DNA of 64,000 bases. Origin: Cryoendolithus antarcticus (Eukaryota > Ascomycota > Dothideomycetes > Cladosporiales > Cladosporiaceae). Made by a program: the position numbers and the translations under genes. The stretch lies in contig NAJO01000025.1 of the NCBI GenBank assembly GCA_002077065.1, positions 248,001 to 312,000 on the forward strand. The letters run 5' to 3'. Shown here one piece after another: positions 33,725 to 44,253 of the stretch (its first letter is position 1; each line of letters opens with the position of its first letter). The notes under the pieces were generated by a model. It had not been told where the DNA came from. It saw nothing but the letters and a program-made list of their open reading frames with translations, and made no database searches.

Positions 33725-34908
33725 GACGGATCGATAGAAATGAATCTGCTAGAACGAGCAAACAATAGGAAAATGAGCGACCTGCAAATGCAAAGTCGGT
33801 AGAGCAAGACGCGAATGTACGGGAGAACATCCGCAGTGACAGCGAGTATGATGTGGTGCATATACCATGACAAGCTTGTCAAACCTTCAATCAACGGACA
33901 GACTCCTCAGCTAGCTCCATGAATAAGAGTGAAAGTCTTGGCCACGATATGCAGACATGGCTACGGCACCCAAAGCAGACGGACCATGCGATGTAGCCTC
34001 GTTAGGGCAGTTCCGTGTGCACCCTCGTGGCGATCATGGCCCAAGGCGCCTCGTCTGCTCGTGGAGTGCTTCCCGGACTTGTGCGCACACTTCATGTTGC
34101 ACACGTGATCTCACCAGGCGTGCCCAGTCGTCGCCAGCGGTACCGGCTAGAGCGATGTGAGAGACCGTGCTTGCATAGCTTTCAACGCTCACTGGATGGA
34201 CGTTCCCCGTGAAGACGAATCAGCCGGCGATACAAGAATACTCGAGGTGGAGTCTAGTCTTCGCCCCTTGCGATTGACCCACAACCCAAAATTACCACCA
34301 GCTGCAGTAGTCGCACCACCCATACGAGCTTATATTCTGCCGGATTCAGGGTTCCCGACTCGAGTCACGCAATTGTACCCTTGCATGCCAAGTTGATGAA
34401 CACCCGAGCAATGCGTTTTGCGATGTTTCGTTTTGTCCAGGAATAGACGGTGTAAGCCCAATAGACGATCGGGGGAGCCAGACGCTCGCATCAAGGCGCA
34501 AGACGCACAACCAGTCGTACCAGAGCTCCACGACATATGTACCAGGACGGCGAGAGGGTTCGCACCACGACCTACGACCGCACCCGAGGAAATGGAAGGC
34601 CGTCTCCACTGTTGCGGCCTTCTGGAAGCCCAGACGGATGGGTGGCCCGTCTGACGGTTGAGGCGACTGCGCCACGACGATGACATACTTACGGCTTGAC
34701 TCTCGGTTCTGCAGAAAAAGATTGCTTGCTGGGGATGCCTGCTCATAGGTGCATTCCGTGACGCGCCGTGCACATGGTGCTGAGCGCTACGCAGGCCGGG
34801 TCTCGACGCGTGCTCATACCCCTTACGATGCACTACACTGTTACCCATATCTGAGCCTACTGTACCAAGCAAGGCTGGTAGACGCCGTCACACAGATCCT
34901 CCGACGCC
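33725..34908. promoter_or_regulatory. Divergent promoter region gtb3 / sph3 copy 1
   Basis: This 1.18 kb lies between two divergent cluster genes, so a shared bidirectional promoter is likely. One ACGCGTGC (34806–34813) fits the loose APSES/StuA consensus WCGCGWNM. About one such match is expected by chance in this length, so it is weak. Short frames on both strands (for example the minus-strand frame near 34.3–34.9 kb) show no conserved sequence. Confidence 0.4.
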
Positions 34909-35887
34909 ATGGAGGCACCTCGACGAAATCTGAACAGACAGAGGCAACGATCCCGGAAGACATGGGTGATCGTTGCTGCTGTCCTGCTTGTAGTGATACT
35001 CGCAGTAGTGATTCCTGTGGCTGTGGTCATCTCGAGAAGGCATCACTCGACTGGCCTACCGTCAGAGATACTCCTCCCACTCTACATATATCCCCTCGCA
35101 GGAGCATGGGAGCCTCTGTACAATGCGTAGGTCGTTCGTCATATCGAAAGGAGATCCGTACTGACTGCAAATTCAGATTGAACGCAACCACAGATCTCAC
35201 GTACATCGTAGTTATCAACCCGGAAAGTGGCCCCGGGAATGCCACGACACCCAACAGCGACTTCTTGCCAGCGATCCAACGACTCAATTCGTATCCTAAT
35301 GCGAAGACTGTCGGGTACGTTCGCACTGGATACGGCAACCGGTCCATTGACGATGTCCTCCAAGACGTCGAGACGTACTCTGGATGGGCCACGAGTGCCA
35401 CCGGCATCCAGATGCACGGTATCTTTTTTGACGAGGCACCGTATGCGTACTCAGCAGAGATCCTAGAGTACATGACTCGTTGCAACAAAGCTGTAGCCAG
35501 CGCGAGTGGCATCGGAGGCAATAAGACTGTATGTCGATGGTTGAAGATCCCAACGATGATTCTATCACTGACATGCTACAGATAATCCACAACCCCGGCG
35601 TCATCCCTGACAGCCAATTGATGCAGGACTCGACAGACATCACGGTGGTCTTTGAGCAGTCTTGGGGTAACTATAGCGCCCAAGAGCCTGCACTAAAAGC
35701 ACTTTCTGGTGATCGATCGAGGTATAGTTACATGATGCATTCTGTGCCCTCGTCGACGAATCTGGGCAACCTCGTGGACGACATGAGCCTCCACAGTTCG
35801 CATCTCTTTGTCACGAACAGCGACTCGGATTACTATGCGTCGTTTGGATCGAATTGGAGAAGCTTCACGGAGCTTGTGCCCACATGA
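34909..35887 (+). CDS. sph3: Spherulin-4 family glycoside hydrolase, anchored copy 1 (Sph3, GH135)
   Basis: Sph3 is an endo-hydrolase that acts on GalNAc-containing stretches of GAG and is needed for GAG synthesis in A. fumigatus. Exons 34909–35126, 35177–35528 and 35582–35887 give 291 residues. Introns are 50 and 53 nt with donors GTAGGT and GTATGT and acceptors TTCAG and TACAG. A basic N terminus precedes one helix (about 19–41, VIVAAVLLVVILAVVIPVAV), so this is a type II membrane protein with an outside catalytic domain. Family blocks are LLPLYIYPLAGAWEPLYN, IVVINPESGPG, TVGYVRTGYG, GIFFDEAPY (Asp158/Glu159, the catalytic acidic pair region), IIHNPGVIPD and a C-terminal HLFVTNS. All appear intact. 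It is followed 334 bases later by a paralogue with the same exon phases. Confidence 0.92.
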
Positions 35888-36221
35888 GGAGCGATTATTC
35901 AGTACACGTTGAACGGCGGAGTTCGGTGGAGCGTTACATAGCACATATTCCATAACAGACTGCGTTTCCTCTTCACCTGCCACATTATCTCGGATCTGCA
36001 TATAGTCTCATTACGACGCACTTAGAAATTTTGAAAGAGGCGTCGTACCCTGTAGGCGCTCGGGCACACACGCTCCCGCGTCGAACGATAAGGTATAAGT
36101 AACCTCGCGAAGGTCCCAACGCGATGGCTGATAGGTTGATGGACGTCACGCGATCACACATGAGATTCTCAAGAACCACATATCGCGCACGCGCGCTGGA
36201 GTAACTCTTGCATTACCAAAT
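35888..36221. other. Spacer between tandem sph3 copies
   Basis: This 334-base spacer must hold the 3' end of copy 1 and the promoter of copy 2. No frame or repeat is recognised. Confidence 0.5.
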
Positions 36222-37224
36222 ATGGGTCGGTTCAAACAATTCCTGCGCATCATCGCGAACAAAAACCCTGCCCCCGAATCTCAAGGCAATACGCCACGAG
36301 TCACACCTGACCCCAGTGCACGACCAGCAACGCCAGACACGCCGTCCATACAGCTGCCGCCCCGCTCAGGCGTGATTGTACCGTTGTACATATACCCGTT
36401 GAATGCGGGCACATGGGAGCCGTTACACAAAGCGTGAGTGATCGGTGACAGGGCAATAACTTTTCACCAGTTGTGAGAGGGCTGACTGAAGTCTCGAACA
36501 TTAGCATTGCCGACCACTCCGACCTGCAATTTATCGTGGTCATCAATCCGAACAGCGGACCTGGCAAGCCGCCTGCACCTGATGAAAACTATGCGCGGGA
36601 GCTGCCTAAGCTGAATGCGCGGCCAAATGTCACGACAGTTGGCTATGTGCGGACGAAGTATTGCAAGCGTACGATAGATGAGGTGTACGAGGAAGTCAAG
36701 GTGTACGCTGGCTGGTCAGAGGCTGATGAGCAGTCTGGAATCTTCGTGCAAGGCGTGTTCATGGACGAAGTGCCAAACCATCACTCGGAGCATGTTGAGA
36801 ATTACCTGAATGATCTCACGACGAAAATCAAGGAGAACACGGGGATCTTGGGTGAGAAGCTGGCAGGTCGTCCTTCCTGCTTCAATACGTATTCGTGGTT
36901 GACTGATTTCAGGTCATCCATAACCCTGGCACCATACCGGATGAGGCGTTGACCAACACTCGCCCTGACCTGACCGCTGTCTTCGAGGAAAGCTATGCAC
37001 GATACAACGCATGTGGGCCGAACGAAGATAACGCGCTTGCAGTCTATGCCCGGGAAGGATGCACCTACATCTTGCATTCTGTGCCGAAGGACAAGATTAG
37101 GCACGTCGTGAAGGAGCTTCGCTTCCGTGCAGAGTACTTGTTCGTCACGAGCCTGAAGTCACACTTCTATGAAAGTTTCGGCGAGAGCTGGCCCGCTTTC
37201 ATTGAGGCGATGGTGGAGGAGTGA
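36222..37224 (+). CDS. Spherulin-4 family glycoside hydrolase, copy 2 (GH135)
   Basis: Exons 36222–36433, 36505–36862 and 36913–37224 give 293 residues. The exon phases are identical to copy 1, and both coding sequences reach exactly 570 nt at the second junction, so the two are tandem duplicates. Conserved blocks are VPLYIYPLNAGTWEPLH, IVVINPNSGPG, TVGYVRTKY, GVFMDEVPN (Asp158/Glu159), VIHNPGTIPD and LFVTSL. Unlike copy 1, it has no clear N-terminal transmembrane helix: the first 50 residues are basic, then Pro/Thr-rich (QFLRIIANKN…PDTPSIQLPP). It therefore may be cytosolic, or exported without a classical signal. The second intron reads only as GC–AG (GCAGGT…TTTCAG), because the nearby GT gives a stop after splicing. 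Both acidic residues remain, so activity is plausible. Confidence 0.85.
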
Positions 37225-38432
37225 TGGTGCGTCCATGGGTGTTGAGCCAGGCGCTGGGACGGAGATAAAGCCGGTGTTCTGTCGTTGATATTGCACTTTG
37301 TCTATACCAAACGGCGAGGCTGCATTGCTTGTTTGCGGAGTTAGGGCTTTCATCTACTGCTGTATCTTCTTCGACCGTACCGTGGAAGCGGATGGGATTG
37401 GCAGCCATCCCTACATTCCGTGCAAGGACATCTCAGCGTGCGTGAGCGCGCTATAGACTCAACATGACGAGGAGTAGTGTTTAAGCTGTTGGGGACAGCC
37501 CCGGCTTACAGACTCGACTGCAAGATCACAGCGCTTGTTTGCCGGGGTCGCTTCTTCTAGGCATACCATTTGCTACAGCCCGCATAACAGTCGCCAGTAA
37601 GTATGCTCATGCGGCATGCCTCGTCAGCTGTAACCTGCTCTGGCGATCGCACAGCGTCCCAGCACTGAACCGTCGTCGGGCTACTGCATGGCGCTGATGT
37701 AAGTGAATTGGTATTGTGCAATCGAATGTTCGTAACCCTCGTCTCGGCGTAATGAGGAAGCCACAAACGCTGACTACGGCAACATGCATGAAGCCGCTGC
37801 AAGGTGCCGCCGAACTGATGAGGTCTTGATAGGGTTGTACAGTGGCTTGCGTGTAACATTGTTTTAAAATTTGCAAATGGTGATCCAGCGGCTGTCGAGA
37901 TCGATGGTCCTAAGGTTGAACCTTGGAGGACTTCCTAAGCTTGAGAAGACATACTCATCCTTCGTAGGCCTCATGTACGCGTGATGGTGTGTTGTTCAAA
38001 GCGAGTAATACAAGCGTAGAGCAAGGAGGGAGCTACGACATGCCTGCCAAATATCGCCTATATCACGACTGACATATTGCAATGTACTTCACGAAAAGGG
38101 AAGCGAACGAGGGGATAGGCCTAGACTCGACCCTGATGTAGAGCACTGATATTAGACCACAGTCCATGCGTTCGAGCCATAGTGGCTGCGACCGCATTAA
38201 TGCCATGACCATACGGTTCACCCTACCCGAACATCACCATGCAGTCGTGCGAACGGTGCGAGTTGTTACGTGGCCGTGACTCGAATAAAGTCTAAAACGG
38301 TTCGATACTTACATCCCCGCGCCATGCTACCGATCCTTTCATGTGCTCATGCCTTTGTTCCCAGGCCCACAACGCCGTACCAGAAAGCAATATTGGCAAA
38401 GTCTGTCTTCTGCCAGGTCCCATGGCAGTACT
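37225..38432. other. Gene-poor gap, sph3 copy 2 to uge3
   Basis: This 1.2 kb lies between convergent genes. Frames of up to about 100 codons on both strands lack recognisable motifs. I see no RNA gene or repeat. Confidence 0.5.
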
Positions 38433-39704
38433 CTATTTGCCGCTTGCCGCCATTGCCAATGCATGCCAGGTATCCCTTGAACATTCGTCCACACCCTTCT
38501 CAGCGCGCCAGCCAAGCTCGGTCTCGGCCCGCTGCGTAGCAGCCACACAGGCACCCACATCTCCTGCCCGTCTCGGAGCAAGCACAGCGGGCACTTTCTG
38601 CCCGCATGCCTTCTCAAAGCTGGCAACCACCTCAGCAACGGTCATGCCGTTGCCCGTGCCCAAATTAAAGGCCCTGAAAGCCTCACGCGTCATGTTGGAC
38701 TTCGCTGCTGCGAGAGCTGCAACGTGACCTTGTGCAAGATCCATGACGTGAATGAAGTCACGCACGGCGGTGCCGTCCCGGGTGTCCCAGTCCGAGCCGA
38801 AGATCTCGAGCTGAGGCTTCTTACCCTGCATCACTGAGGCGACCACAGGGAAGAGGTTGGTGGGCTTCTGTCGAGGGTCTTCCCGCAGAATACCTGAAGG
38901 ATGGCACCCGACGGGGTTAAAGTATCGGAGAGCAGTGATACGCAAAGATGGGTCGGCGCGGGCAACGTCAGCGAGTATGGCCTCGGCGAAGTACTTGCTG
39001 CGACCGTAGGGAGACGTGAGGCCTTTGGAGCCGTTGATACGGAGAACTTGTTGCCCTTGTTCATCAGTGTAGACCTCGTCAAAGTGGACCAGGTCATCCT
39101 CCTTAAGAGGAGCGCCCTCATTTGCCTTGGCACCGTAGACAGTAGCTGATGACGAGAAGACGAAGTTCTTGACGCCATTCTCTTGTAGCGTGACGAGAAG
39201 CTCGATCAGACCGCATATGTTGTTTTGGTAGTATGCCAAAGGTCGCTCGATCGACTCGGAGACCGACTTGAAAGCAGCGAAGTGAATTACGCCAGAGATA
39301 CAGGACCGCGCAGCGGCGTACTTGGGAAAGAGCCCACGAAACTCAGCACTTCGGTAGTCCATCTTGTGGAACCTGAGGGTAGGTGTCATAATGCCGTTGG
39401 TTCGGCAATGCTCATCGGCCAGAGTCCGGATGCGAGTGAGGACATTGTCGAAGCAGTTACTCAGGTCATCAACTACGACAACATTATAGCCATCCTTCAG
39501 AAGCTCCAGCGTCGTGTGTGATCCGATGTATCCTAGACCGCCACACACCATGGTGTAGTGCTTGCCGTCATCAGCTGGGAGAACATCATTTGCGATTGCG
39601 ATTTGATCCTCTCCATGTACTGAGCCCGCGCCTGGGGTTGTCGGTGCTGAGTCTTCGAGGGAGAGCGTCGAGTGTGACGATGCTGATCGCATGGAGTGAG
39701 GCAT
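38433..39704 (-). CDS. uge3: UDP-glucose 4-epimerase (Uge3/Gal10 type)
   Basis: This extended-SDR epimerase makes UDP-galactose, and in the Uge3 type also UDP-GalNAc, the two precursors of GAG. It is 423 residues from the Met at 39704 (MPHSMRSASSHS); an upstream Met at 39788 would add 28. After about 50 Ser/Asp-rich residues the Rossmann fold begins with GGLGYIGSHTTLELL, then VVVDDLSN, HFAAFKSVSES, SSSATVYG and the catalytic SPYGRSKYFAE (Tyr-x3-Lys). Substrate-binding blocks ALRYFNPVGCHPSG, RDGTAVRDFIHVMDLA and FNLGTGNGMTV follow. There are no introns. Its position within the sph3–ega3–agd3 cluster favours Uge3 over the housekeeping galactose epimerase, but sequence alone does not separate them. 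The N-terminal extension is longer than in typical epimerases of about 340–370 residues. Confidence 0.93.
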   Translation of the reverse strand: MPHSMRSASSHSTLSLEDSAPTTPGAGSVHGEDQIAIANDVLPADDGKHYTMVCGGLGYIGSHTTLELLKDGYNVVVVDDLSNCFDNVLTRIRTLADEHCRTNGIMTPTLRFHKMDYRSAEFRGLFPKYAAARSCISGVIHFAAFKSVSESIERPLAYYQNNICGLIELLVTLQENGVKNFVFSSSATVYGAKANEGAPLKEDDLVHFDEVYTDEQGQQVLRINGSKGLTSPYGRSKYFAEAILADVARADPSLRITALRYFNPVGCHPSGILREDPRQKPTNLFPVVASVMQGKKPQLEIFGSDWDTRDGTAVRDFIHVMDLAQGHVAALAAAKSNMTREAFRAFNLGTGNGMTVAEVVASFEKACGQKVPAVLAPRRAGDVGACVAATQRAETELGWRAEKGVDECSRDTWHALAMAASGK

Positions 39705-41812
39705 GATGCTGGTGGTCGGAAAGATATCGATGTGGCCTACTGTAAGTGGCTGGTGGTAGTCCTTGCAATGGATTGGAAAGCTGTGCAATTCAAGTTCCGG
39801 ACAGAGACTACTTGAGGTGGGTTGTGGATGGAGAACTAGTCCTGATAATCAAGGCTATGACTGGGGCTATGATCGGGGCCAGGATGAGGGCTAAGAACCT
39901 TTAAGAAATGGGGATGTTCCACCTGGTATTCACCAGTGCGATGAGCCGGTGACGCGATGCGGGAGAGCCCACATGGCATGTCGTGCAGCATGTGCGCTAT
40001 GTCCCATCTAGAGACGACTCAGCTAGGGCCGTAAGCAGTTGGGGCGCAACGCAAGCTCCCTTGTCCCTTTGCAGCGAGGCAGCGTGGTCTCGCCGGCGAA
40101 GTGGGCGAGTGCACAGATGAACTCGGAGCACAGACCGTGTGTTAGTGAGGCAAAGACGGCAAGGCGCCCCTGCTGCTAGTATGGGATGTGCCAAGTGACC
40201 AATTTGCATTCGACGAAAGCTAGGCACTCGACGCGCTGGGGACGGCATCGCTTCGACACAATGGGGCCACGGCAGCCGACTCGCTTGGACCGTCCAGCTG
40301 AAGCCTCATCACGTCCATGCTGTGTCGACGACTTGTCTCACAGAACGGAACGGTGTGGTGGCCAAGAAGGTTGAGTGGTTCACAGTGGCTCGATCGAACC
40401 CATGCGCCTCACGCGCCCAAGCTCCCAGCTGGAGCGCTCCCATCGGATCCTCGGCAGCATAATTTGCAGGCTTGCAAGGCGCAGTACTACACTGCAGACA
40501 GCGGAAATGTCTATCACTACCAATGCGAACAGTGGAGACATTGCGTGATCTACCACGTTGAACCATAGTGTATGACGAGCTCGAGAAACCTCTATACGTC
40601 CAAACTCTGCGATGTGATTTGAATGAAAGCTTGCTGCCCTGGATAATTGTAGCCCAAAGCATGGGGAAACGCCGGGATGTCGGCTGTTGCAAGTGCCAAG
40701 CGCCCAAATTCCCATTTTTCCATCGCCCCTGACAAGTAGCCCTAGAGCGCCAAGCTGACTGCTTAGGCAAACTATCGATTCGGCCACCCCTCGTGTCAGA
40801 CCACGCAGAAACATATCTCTTGAGAAGCCAGTAGAATCTGATGATCCTGGCAACACTGCTGCGAGGACCCGTCAGGTACCCATTTGCAAAATTCGCCACG
40901 AGCGTCAGACAAACTACCGGCTCTTTGACTCGTTTACCCAAATTGCACTCCCATCAGCGCTAGGCCGCACCTCTGCCGAAGATTCTTCATCAAGCTGCCG
41001 TGAAGATGTGTCACGCATTCACTCATCGGCGATGTTGTCGGCGACTGATCGAAATAGAGAGGCAACAAAGGCAAGGTACATCGTCTGACAAATGCAACAA
41101 GCAACACGAAAATTCCAGCCAAGTGGAACCTTTCCCCGCCAACGCCAACAAAGAGGGCAAATGCGGGATGCGATCGCCAGGAACCCAGGGCAGGATCTCT
41201 ACGCGATGACCGTTAACGCCTCAGCCGCTAGCAAGTGTACCGCGTGCCAAGAGCGCTTGCCGTAAGAAGCAGGCGGTGTAGATGGCCTCGACCGGCACGT
41301 TTCTCAGAAGCGGCCGTATGCGCTGGCGTGACTCGGCCTGGCCTTGCTGCTGCATGTCGTGTCGAGCGTATACGAATCAAAAGCCTGCGCGTCCACATGT
41401 GGAGTTTGTATGGATGACGATCTACAGTACTGCACCGTTGATTGAAATAGATGCGCATCTGCGTTCCACGCTTGTGTTCGAGTGAGGGCATCACGGCTTG
41501 CGTGTCCACTGCGGTGTGACGATGCAAGACTGTCTCACTGCTTGAAGTCTACAACGATACAGGGACATTTGACCTTGGGCACAGCGGAAGCACGTTCGGC
41601 GTGCACGAACGCCACCTGCAAGGCAATGCACCCACCCAACAGAGTTCAATGAAGCGAGCAGCGCATAAGCAAGTACAGTACATGCAGACTGCGAGTGAGC
41701 ATTGCCGCACGATCTAGATTGTGCAAGTGACGTCTGCAGATCTCACCGGGAACAGTACGATAGCTGGTTTAAGCATGCATTTGTGTGTCTCACACCGCCA
41801 GGTCTACCCTGA
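39705..41812. other. Gene-poor gap, uge3 to ega3
   Basis: This 2.1 kb gap holds the uge3 promoter and, on the far side, the ega3 3' end. The longest frames (158–210 codons, minus strand, 40.3–40.9 kb) overlap in different frames and have no family signature. No RNA gene or repeat was found. Confidence 0.5.
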
Positions 41813-42904
41813 TCACGAATCTGAGACCACCAAAGTGGTATTTGCTGTGACCTGATCGCAGAACTCTACCCATCCATCTAGATCCATGTTCTTCATCACT
41901 GTGCTGAACGAAGCGCTGCCTTCTGCATCGCCACTCCGGGAGCAGAAGTCCGATGCGACCTTACTCGCTACTTGCCCTATGGCAGATTTCGGGTACTCAA
42001 TGTGGAATACTGGCTTGCCAGCATCCACCATTGGTGCAAACTTCCCGCATTCGCTGAACTGTACGCACTGTTCGTTCACAGAGAATTGGACAGTTGAGGT
42101 AAGGTTTGATAATACCTCGCCTGCGTTCTTCAATCCAATGGACATATTCCGAGACAATGCCTCGGAAGACAGAAACCCCATGTAGTTGATCGTGTCAGCC
42201 TGTGTGAGACCCAAGCCATTGTCGTTGTTGTACGCATCAACGTTGTCCGGGTCCAGGCCGTCGCAGCCCTTGGAGCTGGCGAGCTCGATGCGTTTCGTCA
42301 TGATGTCTCGGACGTTCTGAGAACGGAGGTCTATCCAGTGCTCGTCAGGCCAGCCATCAAGAGCCTTGCCGATAACGTTCGAAGCAAAGTCTCCAGAGTC
42401 TGGTCGATATGGCTCGTATGACCCGCCACTGAAGTAGCAGATGACCTTCTTGCCGAGGCCGTGAAGTAGCTCGATGGTGGTGTTTGAGTTTGTGAAGAGG
42501 TCGATGTCAAATACCTCCACATCCGGGTCCGTGGTCTTGTTATCTGCCGTAATCAAGACAGGGTTCTGGAGCGCGATTTGCCACGACGCTGCTACGCCAG
42601 GTTGCCAGTAAGTGCCGTTGCTGGTCGCATTCGCTGTGGGTGTTGGGCCTGCTGGCGAGGAGGAAGATGGTGATGAGCCCTCATCACCACCTCCGGTTTT
42701 CCGAGTGAGTCCGACACCGAGTCCTACGGCGAGCGCGATGATCAAGACTGAGGCCAGAACTCCGATGATGATAAGAGTTCTTCGGGTGAAGCGTCCAGGT
42801 CGTTTTCGAGGTGGCAGCTCATTGGCGCTGCCTCCGAGTTGCTTCATCCTGATGGAGTCACCGTTGCTCGACTGCATGCTTGTCATCCTCGCAAGTGTGC
42901 GCAA
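41813..42904 (-). CDS. ega3: Membrane-anchored endo-α-1,4-galactosaminidase (GH114, Ega3)
   Basis: Ega3 hydrolyses galactosamine-containing GAG at the cell surface. The 363-residue single-exon product has a basic cytosolic N terminus (RKRPGRFTRR), one helix (about 43–68, TLIIIGVLASVLIIALAVG) and a Ser/Pro/Thr-rich stalk. A GH114 TIM barrel follows: YWQPGVAASWQIAL, VFDIDLF, KKVICYFSGGSYEPYRPD, WIDLRSQNVRDIM, the acidic CDGLDPDNVDAYNN cluster (Asp215–Asp223), GLKNAGEVL and SVNEQCVQF (Glu277). The Asp and Glu regions correspond to the catalytic pair described for the family. Length and topology agree with A. fumigatus Ega3. It is divergent from agd3 (1.35 kb apart), consistent with joint control. 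The first Met, at 42904, is used; Met residues at positions 7 and 10 are equally possible. Confidence 0.93.
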   Translation of the reverse strand: MRTLARMTSMQSSNGDSIRMKQLGGSANELPPRKRPGRFTRRTLIIIGVLASVLIIALAVGLGVGLTRKTGGGDEGSSPSSSSPAGPTPTANATSNGTYWQPGVAASWQIALQNPVLITADNKTTDPDVEVFDIDLFTNSNTTIELLHGLGKKVICYFSGGSYEPYRPDSGDFASNVIGKALDGWPDEHWIDLRSQNVRDIMTKRIELASSKGCDGLDPDNVDAYNNDNGLGLTQADTINYMGFLSSEALSRNMSIGLKNAGEVLSNLTSTVQFSVNEQCVQFSECGKFAPMVDAGKPVFHIEYPKSAIGQVASKVASDFCSRSGDAEGSASFSTVMKNMDLDGWVEFCDQVTANTTLVVSDS

Positions 42905-44253
42905 GAGTTCTTAGGCCAGTGGGGCGCTATCTTGATGCTGCTGCACAGAAATTGATGGCGACCTGGTCGTGCGCACCTGTTATAAGATGCGACGAGAACG
43001 CGTACAGTGGCAAGGCCGTTCCCTTTCGCTTTGCTGGACAAATGAAGTTGACTGTGAAGATTGTATAGATTCGCGCCTTATTCCTGACCTCCATGTGCAC
43101 TTGTCAAACGTGCTGAAGTCTAGATCCTTAACTCAACTTTCATGTAAAACGCTAACACCAGAAGGCCAATCAACGCGCGGCCTCTGACTGCAGTCAGTTA
43201 ATTCCGGATCTCTGACCACCTTAAAAGTGTCCGTTCACTCCAATATCTGACTTGCTTCTGAACGGCAGCGTCTGCACGATCCGTTGAAAGGTCCTCGGTC
43301 CTCAGTGCCCTCAATCACGGCGGTCGACCTTGGCAGCCGTCGACAAATACTCTCTGCTGGTGACACGGGTGACTGTCGAGTCAGGACGGACACGGCAGAA
43401 CGCGGGGCGCAGGAATTGGACCGAGTGAGGCTATCATGCAGAAGCCAGCGGCTAGAACAAGCACTGCATACGAGCCAGTCTCATCCCTGCCAAGTGTGAT
43501 TGAAATTGGATTGCCACGGTGATCTGACGCTGTGCTAGGTTCAGAGACAGGTGAATCTGGAGCTCCTGTAAGACAGATTTCCCGAGTCGATTGACGATCG
43601 GCAACGATACCGAGAGCAGAGTTTGAAGCCAAATATGCAAAGCCTAACAATGAACACGCATAGCTCAAGGTGAGCTAAGGCCGTGTGTACCACGCCGCCA
43701 CGCGAGGAGTGACAAGCTGATGGGTCCACAGCGTGTCTTGGCGAGAGCCTAACATGGATCTATTCTCATCTCGACCCTGGGACCCAAACAAGAATTCGCT
43801 GCCGGTCTGCTGGACACGAGCATCGCATACATCCGCCTCGTCAGTGAGACAAACCAAGAGCCCGAGTGAGACTCCATGTGGACGACTGAAGCTGGTATCC
43901 CTGCGAGGTACAAGACATTGTGGTGCCAGCAAGAGCCTTGTGATAAGAGCGTTGTTACTCGTTGCGTGATGCACTGATGTTGCCTCCCACATCCATGCCC
44001 AGACCGCCTAGTCCCATCAATCTCATTGTGGCTGCCACAGCCGGGGGTGTGGACTTGACCCGCATTGCCATTACTCTATTAAAGCACCCGGCTCACTGGC
44101 AAAGGATCGACCGGTTACTGCAAGCCAAGCATCTGCCTTACCATATAGTACAGGTCGCTGGGGCACCTTCACGCCAATCCTCACTCTCTTCTACACGGCT
44201 CTTCATTTCCTCTACTCTTGCTTCATTCGCGTGTCTACGCACTTCCTTTCGTT
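42905..44253. promoter_or_regulatory. Divergent promoter region ega3 / agd3
   Basis: This 1.35 kb lies between divergent cluster genes. An ACGCGT palindrome (42998–43003), 94 bases upstream of ega3, fits the WCGCGWNM (StuA-like) consensus on both strands; this is suggestive only. The agd3-proximal part (44160–44250) is rich in CTTC/CTCT pyrimidine tracts, typical of fungal transcription start regions. No conserved frame was seen, although frames of about 100–155 codons exist. Confidence 0.4.

Noticed and set aside
34330..34872. 180-codon minus-strand frame in the gtb3–sph3 promoter
   Set aside because: No family signature, and it lies wholly in the presumed bidirectional promoter.
40309..40941. 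210-codon minus-strand frame in the uge3–ega3 gap
   Set aside because: An overlapping 158-codon frame in another phase and no recognisable motif suggest chance in GC-balanced DNA.
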